Shown in pieces: positions 49,401 through 62,600 of a stretch of DNA of 64,000 nucleotides. Below the pieces are notes generated by a model, which had not been told where the DNA came from, ran no database searches, and was given only the letters and a program-made list of their open reading frames with translations. Source of the DNA: Chamaea fasciata (taxonomy: Eukaryota > Chordata > Aves > Passeriformes > Sylviidae); assembly GCA_029207755.1 (NCBI GenBank), contig JARCOQ010000007.1, forward strand, positions 620,001 to 684,000. The letters are read 5' to 3'. The position numbers and the translations under genes were made by a program. Each line of letters starts with the position of its first letter. Position 1 is the stretch's first letter.

Positions 49401-51519
49401 CCTCATGCACATGCAAAGCCCCCGGCTCCAGCTGCTTCCTCAGCAGCACTGGCCCGTGCCAGGTGCTGGGCAGTGATCCCAGCGCTCCCACCCCTATTCC
49501 CGGCAGGCAGTACAGGTGGTAGCACAACTCCGGGAAGGTACAAACAGCCTCACAAGCACCAATTCCATTGAAACCTGGCAGTTCCAGCTGAGCAGATCTC
49601 ATTGCAGACACATAGCCCTGTCAGTATGCTGGGATGCAGTGAGTCAATGTTTTCTGGGACCTTTTTTTATCGTGGGCTGATACTGTGAGCTCAGCAAAGA
49701 GGATGGCACAGTGCCTTGAGTGGCATTTTGCACAAAAGGCAAGAGCAAGATACTAATCAAGATTCCGGAGTGTAGAGACTCCATGCATTTTCCCCTCAAC
49801 CCAGCCTAGAAATCACAGGCTTAGCATCACACTGGGGTGGGGAGAGAGCTACAGACATAACGGAGCCTTACACTTCGAGAACCTCTGATTAAAAACTCCA
49901 ATGCCCTGTAAACTGCAGGCCACAAGTGGCAAATACAGTGTTACTCCATCACAGACTTCCTTCTCTGTGTGGGGAGCCTTGTCCTTTTGTGGACGTCAGG
50001 ACTCTGGGCACTGTGCTGGTCTTGCATAACTTGCCTGGGTCCCATGTCATGCAATTTCAAAAAAAAAATGCAAAAGCTAATACAAAGCTGACACTTCTGC
50101 AGGCTAGGTTTCAGCAACAGTTCTCCTGGCACCCTGAGAAGGAAGGTAAACTGTTTTAAGGCTTTAGACTTCATAGGGATGTAAATGAGGCCAGATTTAT
50201 TAACCTGATTGAAACAGCTCATACTGGCTGAAACTCTGCAGCTGTAACCAATATATTCCTGATCCTCAGTCCCAAATGCAACCCAGCAGAATCCAATGCT
50301 GTAATCACCACAGCAAGTGCCATGGCTTCTCCCCACTGCAGTTGGTTTAGAAATCAACACCAGCAAGGCTGCCAGGGAGGCAATTAGGTATTTTCCATAG
50401 GTATCCTGACAAAGAAGACAGTTATTTACAGCTTCCTGGCACGTCAGTTACTTTAGTATTTGCTACACAACATTCAGAAAAGAGAAGCACTTTTTTTTTT
50501 TTTTCTCCTAGATAAAGGTGTTGTATCCAAGAGCCAATTCATTTTTCTTGCTCTTGGAGTTGGCTTCTATTTCCTCACCTGAATAACCACAAGCACATTT
50601 TTGTGAACATTAGGTAACAAGAAAGCCTGCTGCTAATTCTTCCTCATCAGAGCCTGGGGAAAAAAATCTGAGCTGTTGGGTGAAAGCTGAAAAAACAAAC
50701 AGAATAGATGGGAGGGGGAAGAGGAGTGAGAAATAATTCAGGAGTGAGTCAGTCATGCTCCTCCTGCTTAGTCACCTGTAGTTCTGCTCTCCAGACACAC
50801 TGAAGATCGAGAATAAGATGCCTGCCTGTCTTCCACCTACCTCCTCCTGACAAGGCCTTGGAAAAAGAGATAGGGCAGAGTTTGGGGAACCAGCCACTAG
50901 AGGCACTTGTTTTCCAGAGTAACAGAGCTGCCAGTAGCCCCTTTGTTTGCTTCCCACGTCCTTTTGTTGCCCCTGCACTATTTTGCAGTTAAATCATCTT
51001 GATTCAACCTGATCATCTGCTGGTCTGAGTTCCTCTGATGGTGCCCTGCAGTTTTGCCATCGTAGGGGGTTGCCATGGAGAAGAGGGTGATGTCATTGAC
51101 ACAAAAAGCACCGAAGTTACAAATACAACAGGAACCGAGCTATTTATAAGAGCTGCTTCTCTTCCCCCACTCTTTGCTGGGGTGGGTGGGAGCAAAGGCA
51201 GCAGCTCCATTCTTGATGTTTCTGTCAACAAGTCTCAGAAATGAATTCTCTTGTCAGAAAATATCCCAAGCCTGTGAAATTACTGAATGCTGTCAGCTTT
51301 TGGACTTCATTCATTAGAACTAGATTTATCTTTCCAGCTCCTCACTGGGTTTGAGGTTAAATAACACTCATGTTTGTAGAGTAACTTCTACCCTGAAAAT
51401 CTCTGCAGCATTACTGAGATACAACCACTTCTGGAAGGAAAGACGCATCACAAAAAGAGAGGGGACAGACACCCTGGTTTATGTAAAAGCTTCATACTGC
51501 TTATAACCACTCAGTAATA
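46413..51519. other. Non-coding stretch, no gene recognised
   Basis: About 5.1 kb with an A17 run at 48708-48724 and a T14 run at 50491-50504. Open frames of up to 175 codons (46636-47163, - strand) overlap open frames on the other strand and have no recognisable domain. Confidence 0.5.
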
Positions 51520-51610
51520 ACTCATGGAATCACGGATCAGCCTGAGCTGGCAGGGACCCCCGAGGACCCTGTGACTTGGCTTGGCCTTGGCTATGTGGGG
51601 TGCCATTGCA
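51520..51610 (-). mobile_element. Probable short CR1 3'-end fragment
   Basis: TCATGGAATCACGGATCAGCC and TGAGCTGGCAGGGACCCCCG followed by AGGACCCTGTGACTTGG resemble a CR1 3' terminus in reverse orientation. Short and diverged, so less certain than the others. Confidence 0.55.
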
Positions 51611-52654
51611 CATCAACACAACTCTCACAGAACGAAAGTTTAGTGCATGTAAAAATTGCAAAACACAGAGGAGAGAGAAAGGAAGATTAAGAACTTAGAG
51701 AGGAACAAAAATGATAATTTTAGAATGCACTTGGAATAGGAGAGTGGTTTAAGAACAGGACAAGCTGTCCATTCACACACAGGTAAAGTACTAATCCAGG
51801 CTGGCTGTTTAGGAATAGATGCAGATGGGGCAGAACAGTCCAGTGCCTTTACTGCCTATCAAGGAAGCATGCCAGTAAGTCATATCCACCACTGAATTCT
51901 ACAATATTCCAACGTTTTCTTTTCCCTACAACATTATTCCTGAGTGAATGGTGTATATATATTAAACTGTTGCACTACAAGGTACATCACTACTTTAGCT
52001 TCAAAGAACTACACAATTTGAGATACTGAAAATTCAAGAGAATCCAAAGCACTAGGAAAAAATATCAGGTCAGGCCTAGAAACTGATCTAACATTTGTCT
52101 TTTGTCAGCATTGTGCCACCCAGCTGCTGCTCCTGGTTGGTAAATCACACTTCGATACCAGCTGGAACCATGAGGTCAATAATTAAATAGCTTTGGATCA
52201 GAGTTATTACAAAAGGAAAATAGGGAACAAACATTTCTAGGACCAGCTAAAGGAACAACATTCTTATTCAGTCTTTACTGAATGACCTTGATATTCACAG
52301 GTTGTTTAATAATTTAAACTATTATGGAAATGAAACCTTCCTATTTTTAAGCTTCCAGACAGCATCCAGCTTCTGCTGGATTAACCACCCATAGCCCAAG
52401 GCTAAAGCAAAGGCTCCAACCACCATTTCCCCCAGCCCACAGGCAAATGCCTCATTTCAAATAAGAACTCAGCTTTTGTATATACAGGCATCCTTGGGGA
52501 AATCACCGGGGCTCAGCAGGGAGCGCTGCACCTCGGGCTGCACTTTAACCCAAAGGCATTTTGGAATATAGCTTGGGAAATGAGCAGCAGAACAGAAGAA
52601 AGATACAGAATTATTTGCTGATGCTCATGCAAGAGGGGTGATTTGTCTTCTTTA

Positions 52655-52835
52655 AACAACAGAATCATTAAGGTTGGAAAAGTTCTCCAGGAGTCCACCC
52701 AGCATCACTAAATTCACCACTAAACCAGGTCGTCCCCAAGTGCCACCTCTATATATTATTTAAATCCTGCCAGGGACACTGACTCAACCACTTCTTACTA
52801 AAGAGTGCCCCAAAGTCCCATAAGGCTGGAGATTC
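52655..52835 (-). mobile_element. CR1 LINE 3'-end fragment
   Basis: CAACAGAATCATTAAGGTTGG, then CCAGGAGTCCACCCAGCATC, CTAAACCAGGTCGTCCCCAAG, TGCCACCTCTATATATT and CAGGGACACTGACTCAACCAC: reverse complement of an avian CR1 3' region. It abuts another CR1 piece at 52836 that belongs to a different part of the element. Confidence 0.93.
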
Positions 52836-53000
52836 TTCTCAGCCCTTTTCGTTGCTCATTTATTTATAGAAGCATTTTTATACTGTCTTTCACAGCAGTA
52901 CCCAGATTAAGTTGGGATTTAGCCCTTTTAATTTTGTCCCTGCATAACCTTACAACATCCTGAACTGCTCTCCTGAACTGCTTCTCTCTTCTAGCTCATT
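52836..53000 (-). mobile_element. CR1 ORF2 linker fragment
   Basis: On the - strand, roughly 52967 to 52870 translates as QDVVRLCRDKIKRAKSQLNL and then GTAVKDSIKM, which matches the CR1 ORF2 segment before the reverse transcriptase (pattern VVR.CREKIRRAKAQLE.NL...VKDNKK). In an intact element about 2 kb of RT would separate this from the 3' end next door, so this is a deleted element or two independent insertions in tandem. Confidence 0.75.
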
Positions 53001-56000
53001 CTGAAAAAAAACAAAAATCCTACTTTATTCTGTGAAGTCATTTTATCTGCTAGCACAAGCTCAAGCTTACACTTTTGATAATGTACCAGTTATCAGGTGC
53101 ATCTTTGTCTTCTGAGGTTTTCTTAATCTTTCTATTGAACACAGACTCCAGGCTGGAAAAGTCTCAGATACATATATTCTGAGTGCACTCGTCCGATAAC
53201 TTCTAGGATTCCCAATTATCTCAGAGTTAGGATTTTAAATCTACAAATCACATACCTTTGAAGACCAGCAGATGATTACTCCTCACGTTTCCTCAAGCTT
53301 CCTTAAAATGAACTCTTCGGATGTTAAGTGAGCAAATAAAGTGGGTTTCAGAGCTCACAACGGACTTTTAAGTGCCTGCAGGTGTACCTTAATAAGCAAA
53401 TAGGTTCTGTAACCTCATTGGTCACTCCACTCCTCGGCCACTAACAAGGTAACCTGGACCACCTGTACTGCACAGGTATAGGCAATGATATTCATGAGCC
53501 CTTAGAAACAGTGGAATCAACTCCAGCTTCATCTTCCAGAGCTTAAGGAGAGGAAAATGGCTCACACCTGCACATTTGATCAGCCTCTATTTTTTACCTT
53601 TGGCATCTTTGGGTACTCATTGATTGCCTGCAAGTATTTCTAGACCCCTTTCAGCTTAACAGAGTAGACATGAACAATTTGCTGCTTTCAGTTTCTGAAT
53701 CAAAGCAGCTGAAGCCCATAGATACCTTGCAGACATCCCTCTTGTAGTTCTGGTCAAGTTTTGTTCTAAAGCAACCTGGTACAACCATGATCCACCATAT
53801 TGCTATTTTCTTTTGCTCATTGCTATTTATATAATAGGAATTAAAATTTGCCATAGCCCAGATTCCATCACTCCATTTTTTTAGTGATAACCTCACTAGG
53901 ACTTCTACATCTGGCTGTCACATTATTTCGTTCTACCCTCTATCCCTCATGTGGAACATGTCAGGATTCATAGATCCCTCTTTTCCCTCAGAAAACATTA
54001 AGACAATTTTCATCTCCAAACTTCCTGTGGGCAGGGCTGGCGTGTCTCCTACTTCATGACAAGTCTATGGCAATCCCAGCCTGCAAGGTCACAGAGCATC
54101 CATGTGCTACACAATGATTCAAAAAGTGATGCTCAGGAAAAGCTTGTTTAAGGTTGGAGGCAGAGTCACTTGAACAGGCAACAGGGATGTCCAAAGAGCT
54201 CCCTGAGCTCCTGCTACATGTTGGTGCAATCAGCTCATGGCATAGGGGAGGCAGAGACTGACCTGTGCAGCATAGAGGCAGAGTTCCATCGAAGCAGAAG
54301 TGGGAACAAACATCAGAAGAGATGACTGCTCATTCTTGTTATATCTGCTTTTTCCTCTTCATTATTTGTGTGTGTTTATTTTGGAGAAATTCACAATGCC
54401 ATTGGCAGTTTCTTATCCTACAGTATTGGGGGGCAGTTTTGTGTTGTCTGGGATGTACATGAAGAGTAATTGATCATGAGCAGCCGTAGTAGACAGAGAA
54501 GGATTAGCACACTTTTTGTTTACAAAGAAAGATGCCAAATCAACAAAAAAGTAATAGTGGAGTAGTGCAGCTTGGATTTAGATCTCATTTAAGTAAAGAC
54601 AAATAATTTCACTTATTTTAAAGACCTGAAGAACAGTTTTCCTTTACTGAACTTCTGCTGCGAGCTCTTATCTCTGTTCAGGCTGTTCTCAAAAGCTTTC
54701 TGTGTGAATTAGACACAGTGAAGTCGTTCTGTACTGGCTACAAACACCTGGTGTCTGAGAAGTCCTTGGGGTGATTGATACTTTGTTAGGAGCCTTCTCT
54801 TCCTAATCTACCTGGTATTCAGCTCAGTGCTGCAGGATTTAAACTGAAAAAGTTGCAAGTGAGAGGGCAGCAAATGAGATGCCCCAGTTTTTGTCTAAAA
54901 GGCAGTCAGAGGATCAGCAAAAGCAAACAAATTTCAGCTAAATAAAAGAACAAACACGCCATCTTTTTAGAGCCAGCAGAAGTTAGCTATGCATTGGACT
55001 CCTGAGTGCTCTACCAGTGATCTTGGCTCTAAACTCTGGTTAGAGATAGATCATTGTATATCTGCAAGCTCAATAGATGACTAATCAATGTACTACAAGA
55101 AGCATTATACAAGGCATAATGGACCAAAATAAATTCTTCAGAGCAGTTTACATTCAATATTAAAGCTGATCTACCAGGGCATTTAGGTCCTAAACCTTAA
55201 TTAGCAGAATATATAACCCACTCAGACAAAGTGTAAAAAAAGGCATTATGAATCTGCGAGAGCAAAAAGAAGACAGGCCAAAGTAAGAGGAACAGTGATG
55301 GAATATGCAGAAAAAAAAAGCAGGAAAGAAGGTGGCTTGAAGCAATGTGGAAAAGACAAAACTGAGTTCCACCCCAAAATTTGGAGATAACACAAAAGGG
55401 GAGAACCAAACAGAACCATGGCTGGAGAATTCAACTAAATAGAAAAACACAGCCAGTTCGGCTTCTTAGTGAGAAGAAATTGCTAATGATGCAGTTGTCT
55501 ACTCTCACTTTCCTGAAAGTGTAGGAGAAGCTGCAATGAAGTAAATCCCAAGTCTGAGAAGTTTCCCTACACGCCAAGTACACAGTACCACCACCTTGGG
55601 TGTGGATCCGGTAAATTCTGCTGTCTTGAATAAAATGAAGCCTTCATACTGGTTTCAGTAATGCAGTATATAAAAGGTTAATATACATAACTATCCACAA
55701 AACCTCCCCAAAAAAGCCTGCCAACACTTCACTTCGGGCAAACAGAGATTTCAGGGATGCTCAGATCCAGACAGGAGCTCCTGCCCTTGCGAAAGCAAAC
55801 AAAACTCTTGCCTTAAGAAGCAAAAAGGTTTATGTGCACAGCTTTTCCATTTGTGCCTTCATCTGCTGCTTCTTCTGACAACTTTCTACGAGGGCACATT
55901 CCAAGTAGAATCATTCAAGTTGTATCCAAGTGTCCAGGAAATCCCATGTGGTTATGAAAGCTGTCACCAAATGAGGAGCTTTTGCATCCAGCAGCCACAA

Positions 56001-56105
56001 AATATTCCCAGTCACGCAGCAGCACTCCTGCATGGATTCTAAATGAAATCTTTTGAAACCATTAGATAGCACCGTTAAATACGACACTCACTACCAAAAC
56101 ACAAC
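53001..56105. other. BUB1B-PAK6 intergenic stretch, BUB1B-proximal part
   Basis: About 3.1 kb of AT-rich unique-looking sequence. I see no exon, RNA gene or clear repeat. It could lie within a long PAK6 5' intron, because in human PAK6 the 5' exons reach back to BUB1B. Confidence 0.5.
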
Positions 56106-56111
56106 TTTATT
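56106..56111 (-). terminator. BUB1B: BUB1B polyadenylation signal
   Basis: AATAAA on the - strand, 333 bp after the stop codon, followed on that strand by a U/GU-rich stretch (GTTGTGTTTTGGTAGTGAG) as expected for a cleavage site. Confidence 0.75.
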
Positions 56112-56443
56112 GATTAAACAGCAATTAAAAGACCAACTGAATGCAGGACAAAGACATTTCAAAGAGCGTGGTGCAAGTTAGGTGTTAAATTGTTAAGGAG
56201 CTGTACAAGAAGGGGAGGTGGCAGCTAAGACAAACTGCGAACTCCTGCAAATTGCTCCATAGGGAAAGGGTCATGTAGAGGCTCGGGAGGTTCTCCATGC
56301 ACTCACACAATAGGAACATTCTTGAGCAAGTCCCATGGGAAGGATGGCAGAAATGGCTCCAATCACTCTCATGTTTACATTTGAAAATCAACATTTGAAA
56401 GCAACAACAAATTCTTCTCTAGAATACAAAATGCGTTTGTCAT
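56112..56443 (-). other. BUB1B: BUB1B 3' untranslated region
   Basis: Between the TAG at 56446-56444 and the polyadenylation signal. No repeat is inserted. Confidence 0.75.
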
Positions 56444-56636
56444 CTATGAAGTCAAGTTCACCAGGAGGAAAGTTTCTCCCACAGCAGCTAAGGTCAACAA
56501 AAGTCGTTCTTTGAAAGAGCTGTCAAACATTTCACTGATTTCCTCTCTCAACGCCCTCAGCAGAGGTACTGTGGGCTTACCATCTGCATTCAGAATTCTC
56601 TCAAAAAGTTTACTCCAGAAATCACTGTCAGGGGTC
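56444..56636 (-). CDS. BUB1B: BUB1B last coding exon
   Basis: 193 bp: one base completing the split Lys codon, then 63 codons and TAG. Acceptor [34 protein letters not shown] and [17 protein letters not shown] align with the human C-terminus (FQKLLMAND and FDTTF, as remembered); the last residues NLTS are bird-specific relative to human. Confidence 0.9.
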
Positions 56637-59600
56637 CTAAAACAAACAGAGCAGTGTTCAGTGGAACAGTACATACACATACACACACAAGTCTATCAAG
56701 GTCTCCATTCATATTCAGCACTAAACATCCTGGAAGAACCATGCCTGAAATTGTTAATAATTCCACTCACATGAGTAAATATAAAGGAAAACTGGGAATG
56801 AATTGTCCATTTTATATGCATGGGCCCCATTTTCTTCCTCCAATAAATTTTTGGATAGTAATTACACAGGTCTACACCAACTGTTTGTACAGTTACCTCT
56901 TCTAGTATACCTGACCACTACCACCATTCGTACTAAGCCAAGGCAGCTTTAGTTTAGAGGAATTATCAAGAACATTTTTGAACCAAACAACTTGGGAAAC
57001 TCCTTTAATGAATAAAGGGAAGAGGTAGATCTTATTTAGCCACTTGCAAGCTAAGTTAACAGGGCTTAATCAAAGGAAAGCTGCAAGGAAAAAAAAAAAA
57101 AAAAAAAGAAAAAGGTGGTTTAGAGCCAGTTTTGCTTCCTTTTTTTTTCCCTGCCTTCCATCTGCCAGAGTTCTGTACAGATAACATTTTGGAGACAATT
57201 AATAAATCCCCCCTCTCCCAGATATACCCACACAACACGAATATAAAGGTTAAGTGACTCATTTAAGTCTCAGAAAACTGATATTAGAGCAAACCCTTTG
57301 TTCTTCTGTCTTGCACTGCTACTGACTACTGAAGCGCTTTTCTCCCTCAAGCTAGGAGTTACAGTGGCTTTGAAACAAATTATCTGCCTCTGCTTTATCT
57401 AAGTGACTCACAAAACAGCAGCAGCCAGTCTCAGAATGAATCCAGCCTGTACTATTTCACTGGTAACTCTTGTATCTGCTAAAATAATTGAGTCAATGCA
57501 GAAACTAACCGAGAAAAAAACATGCAAGACTTGAGGCCATTTTCTTTGTGGGATTAGATGAGCAAGAGGTGTGGCAGAGGAGATGAAGTGTTGCTAAGGA
57601 GGTGAAAGGAGTTCTCAGTGACAAAAATAGTCCTAAAAATTCAAATGCAGCTTCTATATCCTGCCTTATATAAAGCTGCACAGATCAAGTTTCCCAAAAT
57701 AGTCCAGTGAAAACAGAAAAAAAAATCACCATATCCATTCTTTAATACTGGTAGAACCCCTCCCCTGAATAACAGGCTGTCAGCCCTATACAGAGAGATG
57801 AAAAAACCAACTTGATTGGAATTTACGTTATACCTTCTCCTAAATCTCTACCACAATTTTTCAGCATTTTCCATTTGTTCTGTCACCTTTTAAGTGGGTT
57901 CTCTTTTATTGAAAGCCATTGATCTTGGAAGAAAAATGCTGTGCTCTACCCTGCAATTCCCCACTGTTTCAGTATTTTGCTGAACTGGTAGTAAAATCAG
58001 TAGCTATTGCTGTCATTCTGCTATATCTACATTTGTTTAATAAAAATAATTAAGTCCTGCTTAAAAATCTTTCTTAAGATAAGAGGGGTCATGGTTGTTG
58101 TATTTAACACCAGTCAGCCTTCTAGTAAGAAGCCTACTATCCAGTTGTCAATACCTGGTCTCACTCCTCAAGTCTCCCTCCAAGTTCTACCTCAGCCCCA
58201 AATCCTAATTTTTTCAATCCAGCATCCCCAGCTTTGACTACAATTCCTTTCCAATTAACCCCTCCCCTCCAAACTCCACTGACAGATAGCCAGGCCTATC
58301 CTTCCCAGCTCAGACTTACTATTCCTCCTGCTCCAGTTATCCAGACAGTTACTGCTCTTTTTCCCATACCCACATCCTGATCAAGGTCCCTGACACCACG
58401 TCCCAGGCTTCTCAACTCAGGCCTTATGTGGCTTCATCTGCAGTAGCTCAATTTCATCTCTTGCAGAATTAAATGAAGGATATCATAATAGAAAAACAGG
58501 TATATACCCAGTAAAGGAGAAAAAAAAAAAAAATAAAAGAAGGCATTTTTTCCTCTGTAAACAGCTCAAGAAAATTGGATTTTTTCCAAAGGCTGAATAC
58601 AACAAACTGGGAGATGTAAGCAGTGCAGGTTGCTAGGGAACTGGACAACTCCCATGCTAGTAGTGGGTTTTCTTAAAGCAATGTTCCTAGGAGTGATCCG
58701 AGATCCTGCTTCAGATCCCTGTCCAGCAACTGCTGTCATGAGTGCAGAGTCCTGGAAAATCCTGATGAAATGCCAAGGCAAAAAAACCTGCAGCATGTGC
58801 CTAACAAAATGCACAAGTGTCCAGCCTAAGAACACACAAAGGGCACGGGAAGGAAGAGCAGACTTATAGCCAAAACACGCAGCTAAGAGCGAGCAGTAGA
58901 ATTTAATACCTGAGACAAACAGCAGCTTCCAAAAAGCAGCTGTTTGCACACTTGCATCTTAGCTGACAGTTTTAAATTATTTTCTTTGCTGTACAAGTGT
59001 TAACATTTCTACAACTGTTACACCCTGCCATCAGTGTCTTAGTAGAATGAAATAAAGCAGAAAGCCAAACTAATCCATTTATGAGGCAACATGCTCACGT
59101 GATCTTTGTCCCCCTCACCACCCACCCACTTACAAACTTCTCCAAGTTTGATCTGTAAGGTGTGGAGAGACTAAGTCAGTCTCATCTGAAAGGATGGAAA
59201 AGCCAAAATCATCTCGATCAGATTATTCACATTCAACTTAAAATTGTCTCCTACACAGCACTGAGGCTACCAGTGAACAAGTCCAAAAACTTCACAATTT
59301 TAGGCTCCACAAAACTAACACTTTTTGGTAAAAACAGCCCCAAGTTGTTGTATGTTCTAATCTCTGAAGATAGGAGGGTCCAAGCTCTGAAGATAGTATC
59401 ACTATAAAGAAAATGAAGTTAGATATCTCTTGTTTCCCAGCAGCCCCCTCTGCAAAAGGACTTACTTTGATAAGTTTTGGCTGATTTTCCAGAGGGAATT
59501 CTCCTGATAGACCTGGATATGATCCCCAAACAACATCAAATGGACTATATCTGCAATGCCAACCAAGTCTACCTGTAATCACAACAAACACCACAAAGTT

Positions 59601-62600
59601 CAATGTCTATCACTTTCTGCTCTTAGTGCTTTCGCACAATTAAGTCAGAACCGTCTTTGCACCAGGATCTTCCAGAGATCTGTTAAGCAAGAAAACTTCT
59701 AATGGTAAAATTGTGTTTTCATTGTAGGTTTCTAAATAAATACAGTAGCTACAATCACTGAACAGCACTGCTAATCCTTTCACTTAATGCCAAATATTCC
59801 ATCGGATGCGAAATTCTCTTTACTCAGTATTTATTGATCAGAGCTTTCCACAGCACTTGTAAATTTTAACTTAAGAAAATGGGTTTTGTAAAGGAAACAC
59901 AGAAATTAAGATGTCCTACTAAACACAGACTCACCTGATAAGGAAGAGAACTCTCTGCCAGAAGCTGTTGTCCATGAGGGGTCTGAGCTGTGGGAAAGTT
60001 GTAGGGAAAGCTGACTTGAGGCAGAGCCCTCAAATCCAGACTGTGAGAGAAATCCACGATCTTCAGAGCATTCGGCGCCTCCTCGTTAGAAAACGCATCA
60101 CAGATCCTGAGCAGAGGAAGCACATGAGGCAGAAGGCAATCCAGAAAACTTTCTTTTTTTTTAGAATTAAACTTGACAGCACAGTGAAGGTGAGCCTTAG
60201 CCACGTCAATGCTCCCCTCTGATGGCTGCTGTCAGAACTACTGCTGCAAGGGCTGCCCTGGATGGGAAGGGCTCACAGCAGGGAGCTTGGCGATGATACT
60301 GCTGTCCCCACAGTAAGCAATAGGAAACAATAAAGGGCTGAGCATAACGCTATTTTTGTATTTGTCACAGTTGTCTGAAACCAAGTTTGTGGACTGTGGG
60401 AGCAGTGTGATGCCTGTTCACTGGTCCTGAAGTTATGAGCCAGACCCAGGTGATAAAAAAGGGGTTACCTTTGTAAGGATCCTTATGGTGCACAAAACAC
60501 GGGATGAAAAGTGCAGAAGATGCACACATAACAAAGCAGATGCATTTTTAAATGTTTAGCAAATTAACATCACTGACAAGAATCCCCACTTAGAGACATC
60601 AGTGATGAGGCAACTCCCCCATAGTTCTATGCTTTTCTGAACAGCCCCCCTCAGATAGGAACTAAACTCTGTTTATAAAAAGGTGTCTCAAAGAGCTGGT
60701 TTTCAGCCTTGGCTCTCAGAGAGCCTAACCTTGGACCCCCGGGCTTGGAGCCACTGGGGAATTGATCTTCTCTTTCTGTCTAACAGAGTAGGTAAAATAG
60801 CTATTTTTAATATATCAGTGATAACTAAGAATAGTCCCAGTGAATTTATGTAATGGAATTATATCTGATTCATTAGACATTCTGGCTACTGGCTTCCCAC
60901 TGATGCCTGAAGTTTTTAGCTTTTATGTGTTTTTCATGTATTTGTAGCTTTGTAGACTGTTAAATGCCTCAGTGTAACTTCCAGAACTTTTCCAGCTTTC
61001 CTTCCCACAATGAACAGGCACTTATTGACACATTCCTAAAATATTATCATGATTTGCCTATAAGTTCTCCAAGAGCACTTTATTTTGCACCATGCAATTA
61101 CAGGCATAATAAAGGTAGGGTGGGAGGGCAGAAGCCAGGGGGGAGATTACCTGAACAACTGCTCCTCTCATTGGACAATATTGGCCAGATATTCTAATTG
61201 CCTGATCTTATCAATTGTAAGGATTGAATTCTGAGCACTGATTTTTGCCATGTTGTGGACCTGAAGGCTTTCAAGTAAAGCTTTGCTTTTACATTATCAT
61301 TCTAACATGGTCTGGAAAAGTTTGTATCCTATTTCCAGGCATCACCACACTCAGTTCACAGACCACATTCCAAGGGCACCGTGACTTTGTTAACCTAACA
61401 TGGGAAAGAGCTTAAAGAAGAAAATGAGGTCTATCATTAAGGTAGAAGCTGGACTGCAGAGGAAGCTGAATACTTTGTTTTGGGTATCTGGATATTCCAG
61501 TCCCACCTATCTTATGTCTTCTAATTTCCTGGGTTTCAGGTATGTAAAGGCAACTTACAAACTATATCGAGTTAACGGGCCAGAACCTCGCTAAAGCAGG
61601 AACTTAGAATCACAGGTAACAGCAAAAGCATTTTGTTGAGCTAAAGTTTTACAACATCAGTGTATACTATTTCTACAGGAAGGTTTATTCCTAAATTAAG
61701 TGTTTTCACTCTTATCAGAATACACTGAAGCCAAAAAACCTGGACTGCAAAATGAGGCCTGTTGTGCCGGTGGGCAGGTTCAGCACAAGAGGCACAGAAA
61801 CCAACTTAAGGAATAGTGTAGTTTTCTATAATGCAAGACTGTAAAGAATAACACAAGGAGAAGCTCAGCCATGCCCCTCATCATTGCTACCAAAGATTGC
61901 CTACAGTGATTAAGATACAGCACCAGTTGCCCTAAGGCTTCACCATCCTCCAGAGCCACACAGCAGCTGGGGAGCCCCTGTCCCAGCCAAGCAGTGGAGA
62001 GCCCCTCCCAGAACTGGGAATTCCTACAGGTGCCTCCACCCACAGGCAAAGAGGCTCCCACTGTGCTGGGACAGGGCCCAGCTTGGGCAGTGGGAATAAA
62101 CAAGCTCCCACCACTTCCAGGGCAGGAATATCTGGGGTCTGCCTCCTCCTGGGTTCCTCCCAAAGCCTGGCCAGGGTTCAGGGACCAACCCAGGGAGTTG
62201 CCTTTGCTCCTACACCCCCAAACGCAGGTGGCGGCCTTATCTGGTTTCTAAATACAGGAAGGTAAATACATGTTTCGACAATAAGTGGATACATAGATCA
62301 TACTGCTAATGGTTCTTTGTTAATGAGTGGATGCAAACGTAACATTTGGTTGGAAGGTTCATCTAGAGGTCAACTTTGGCTCAGGGCCTGTGGTTGAGGC
62401 CTCAGTACTTGAGTGCACCAGCTCAAGGGGAGAAGCTACGGCAGCAGGGGAACTGTAGCTGAAATGAGTGTTCTGTACCCTCCCATTTTCAAAGGCAGCG
62501 ACAAACCTGTCACCCAGAAACAACATCTCCGGCCTCAGATCCCCATGGACAATCTCGGCTTTGTGCAGCTTCTCTACCATGTGCAGAAGATCATGAACAA

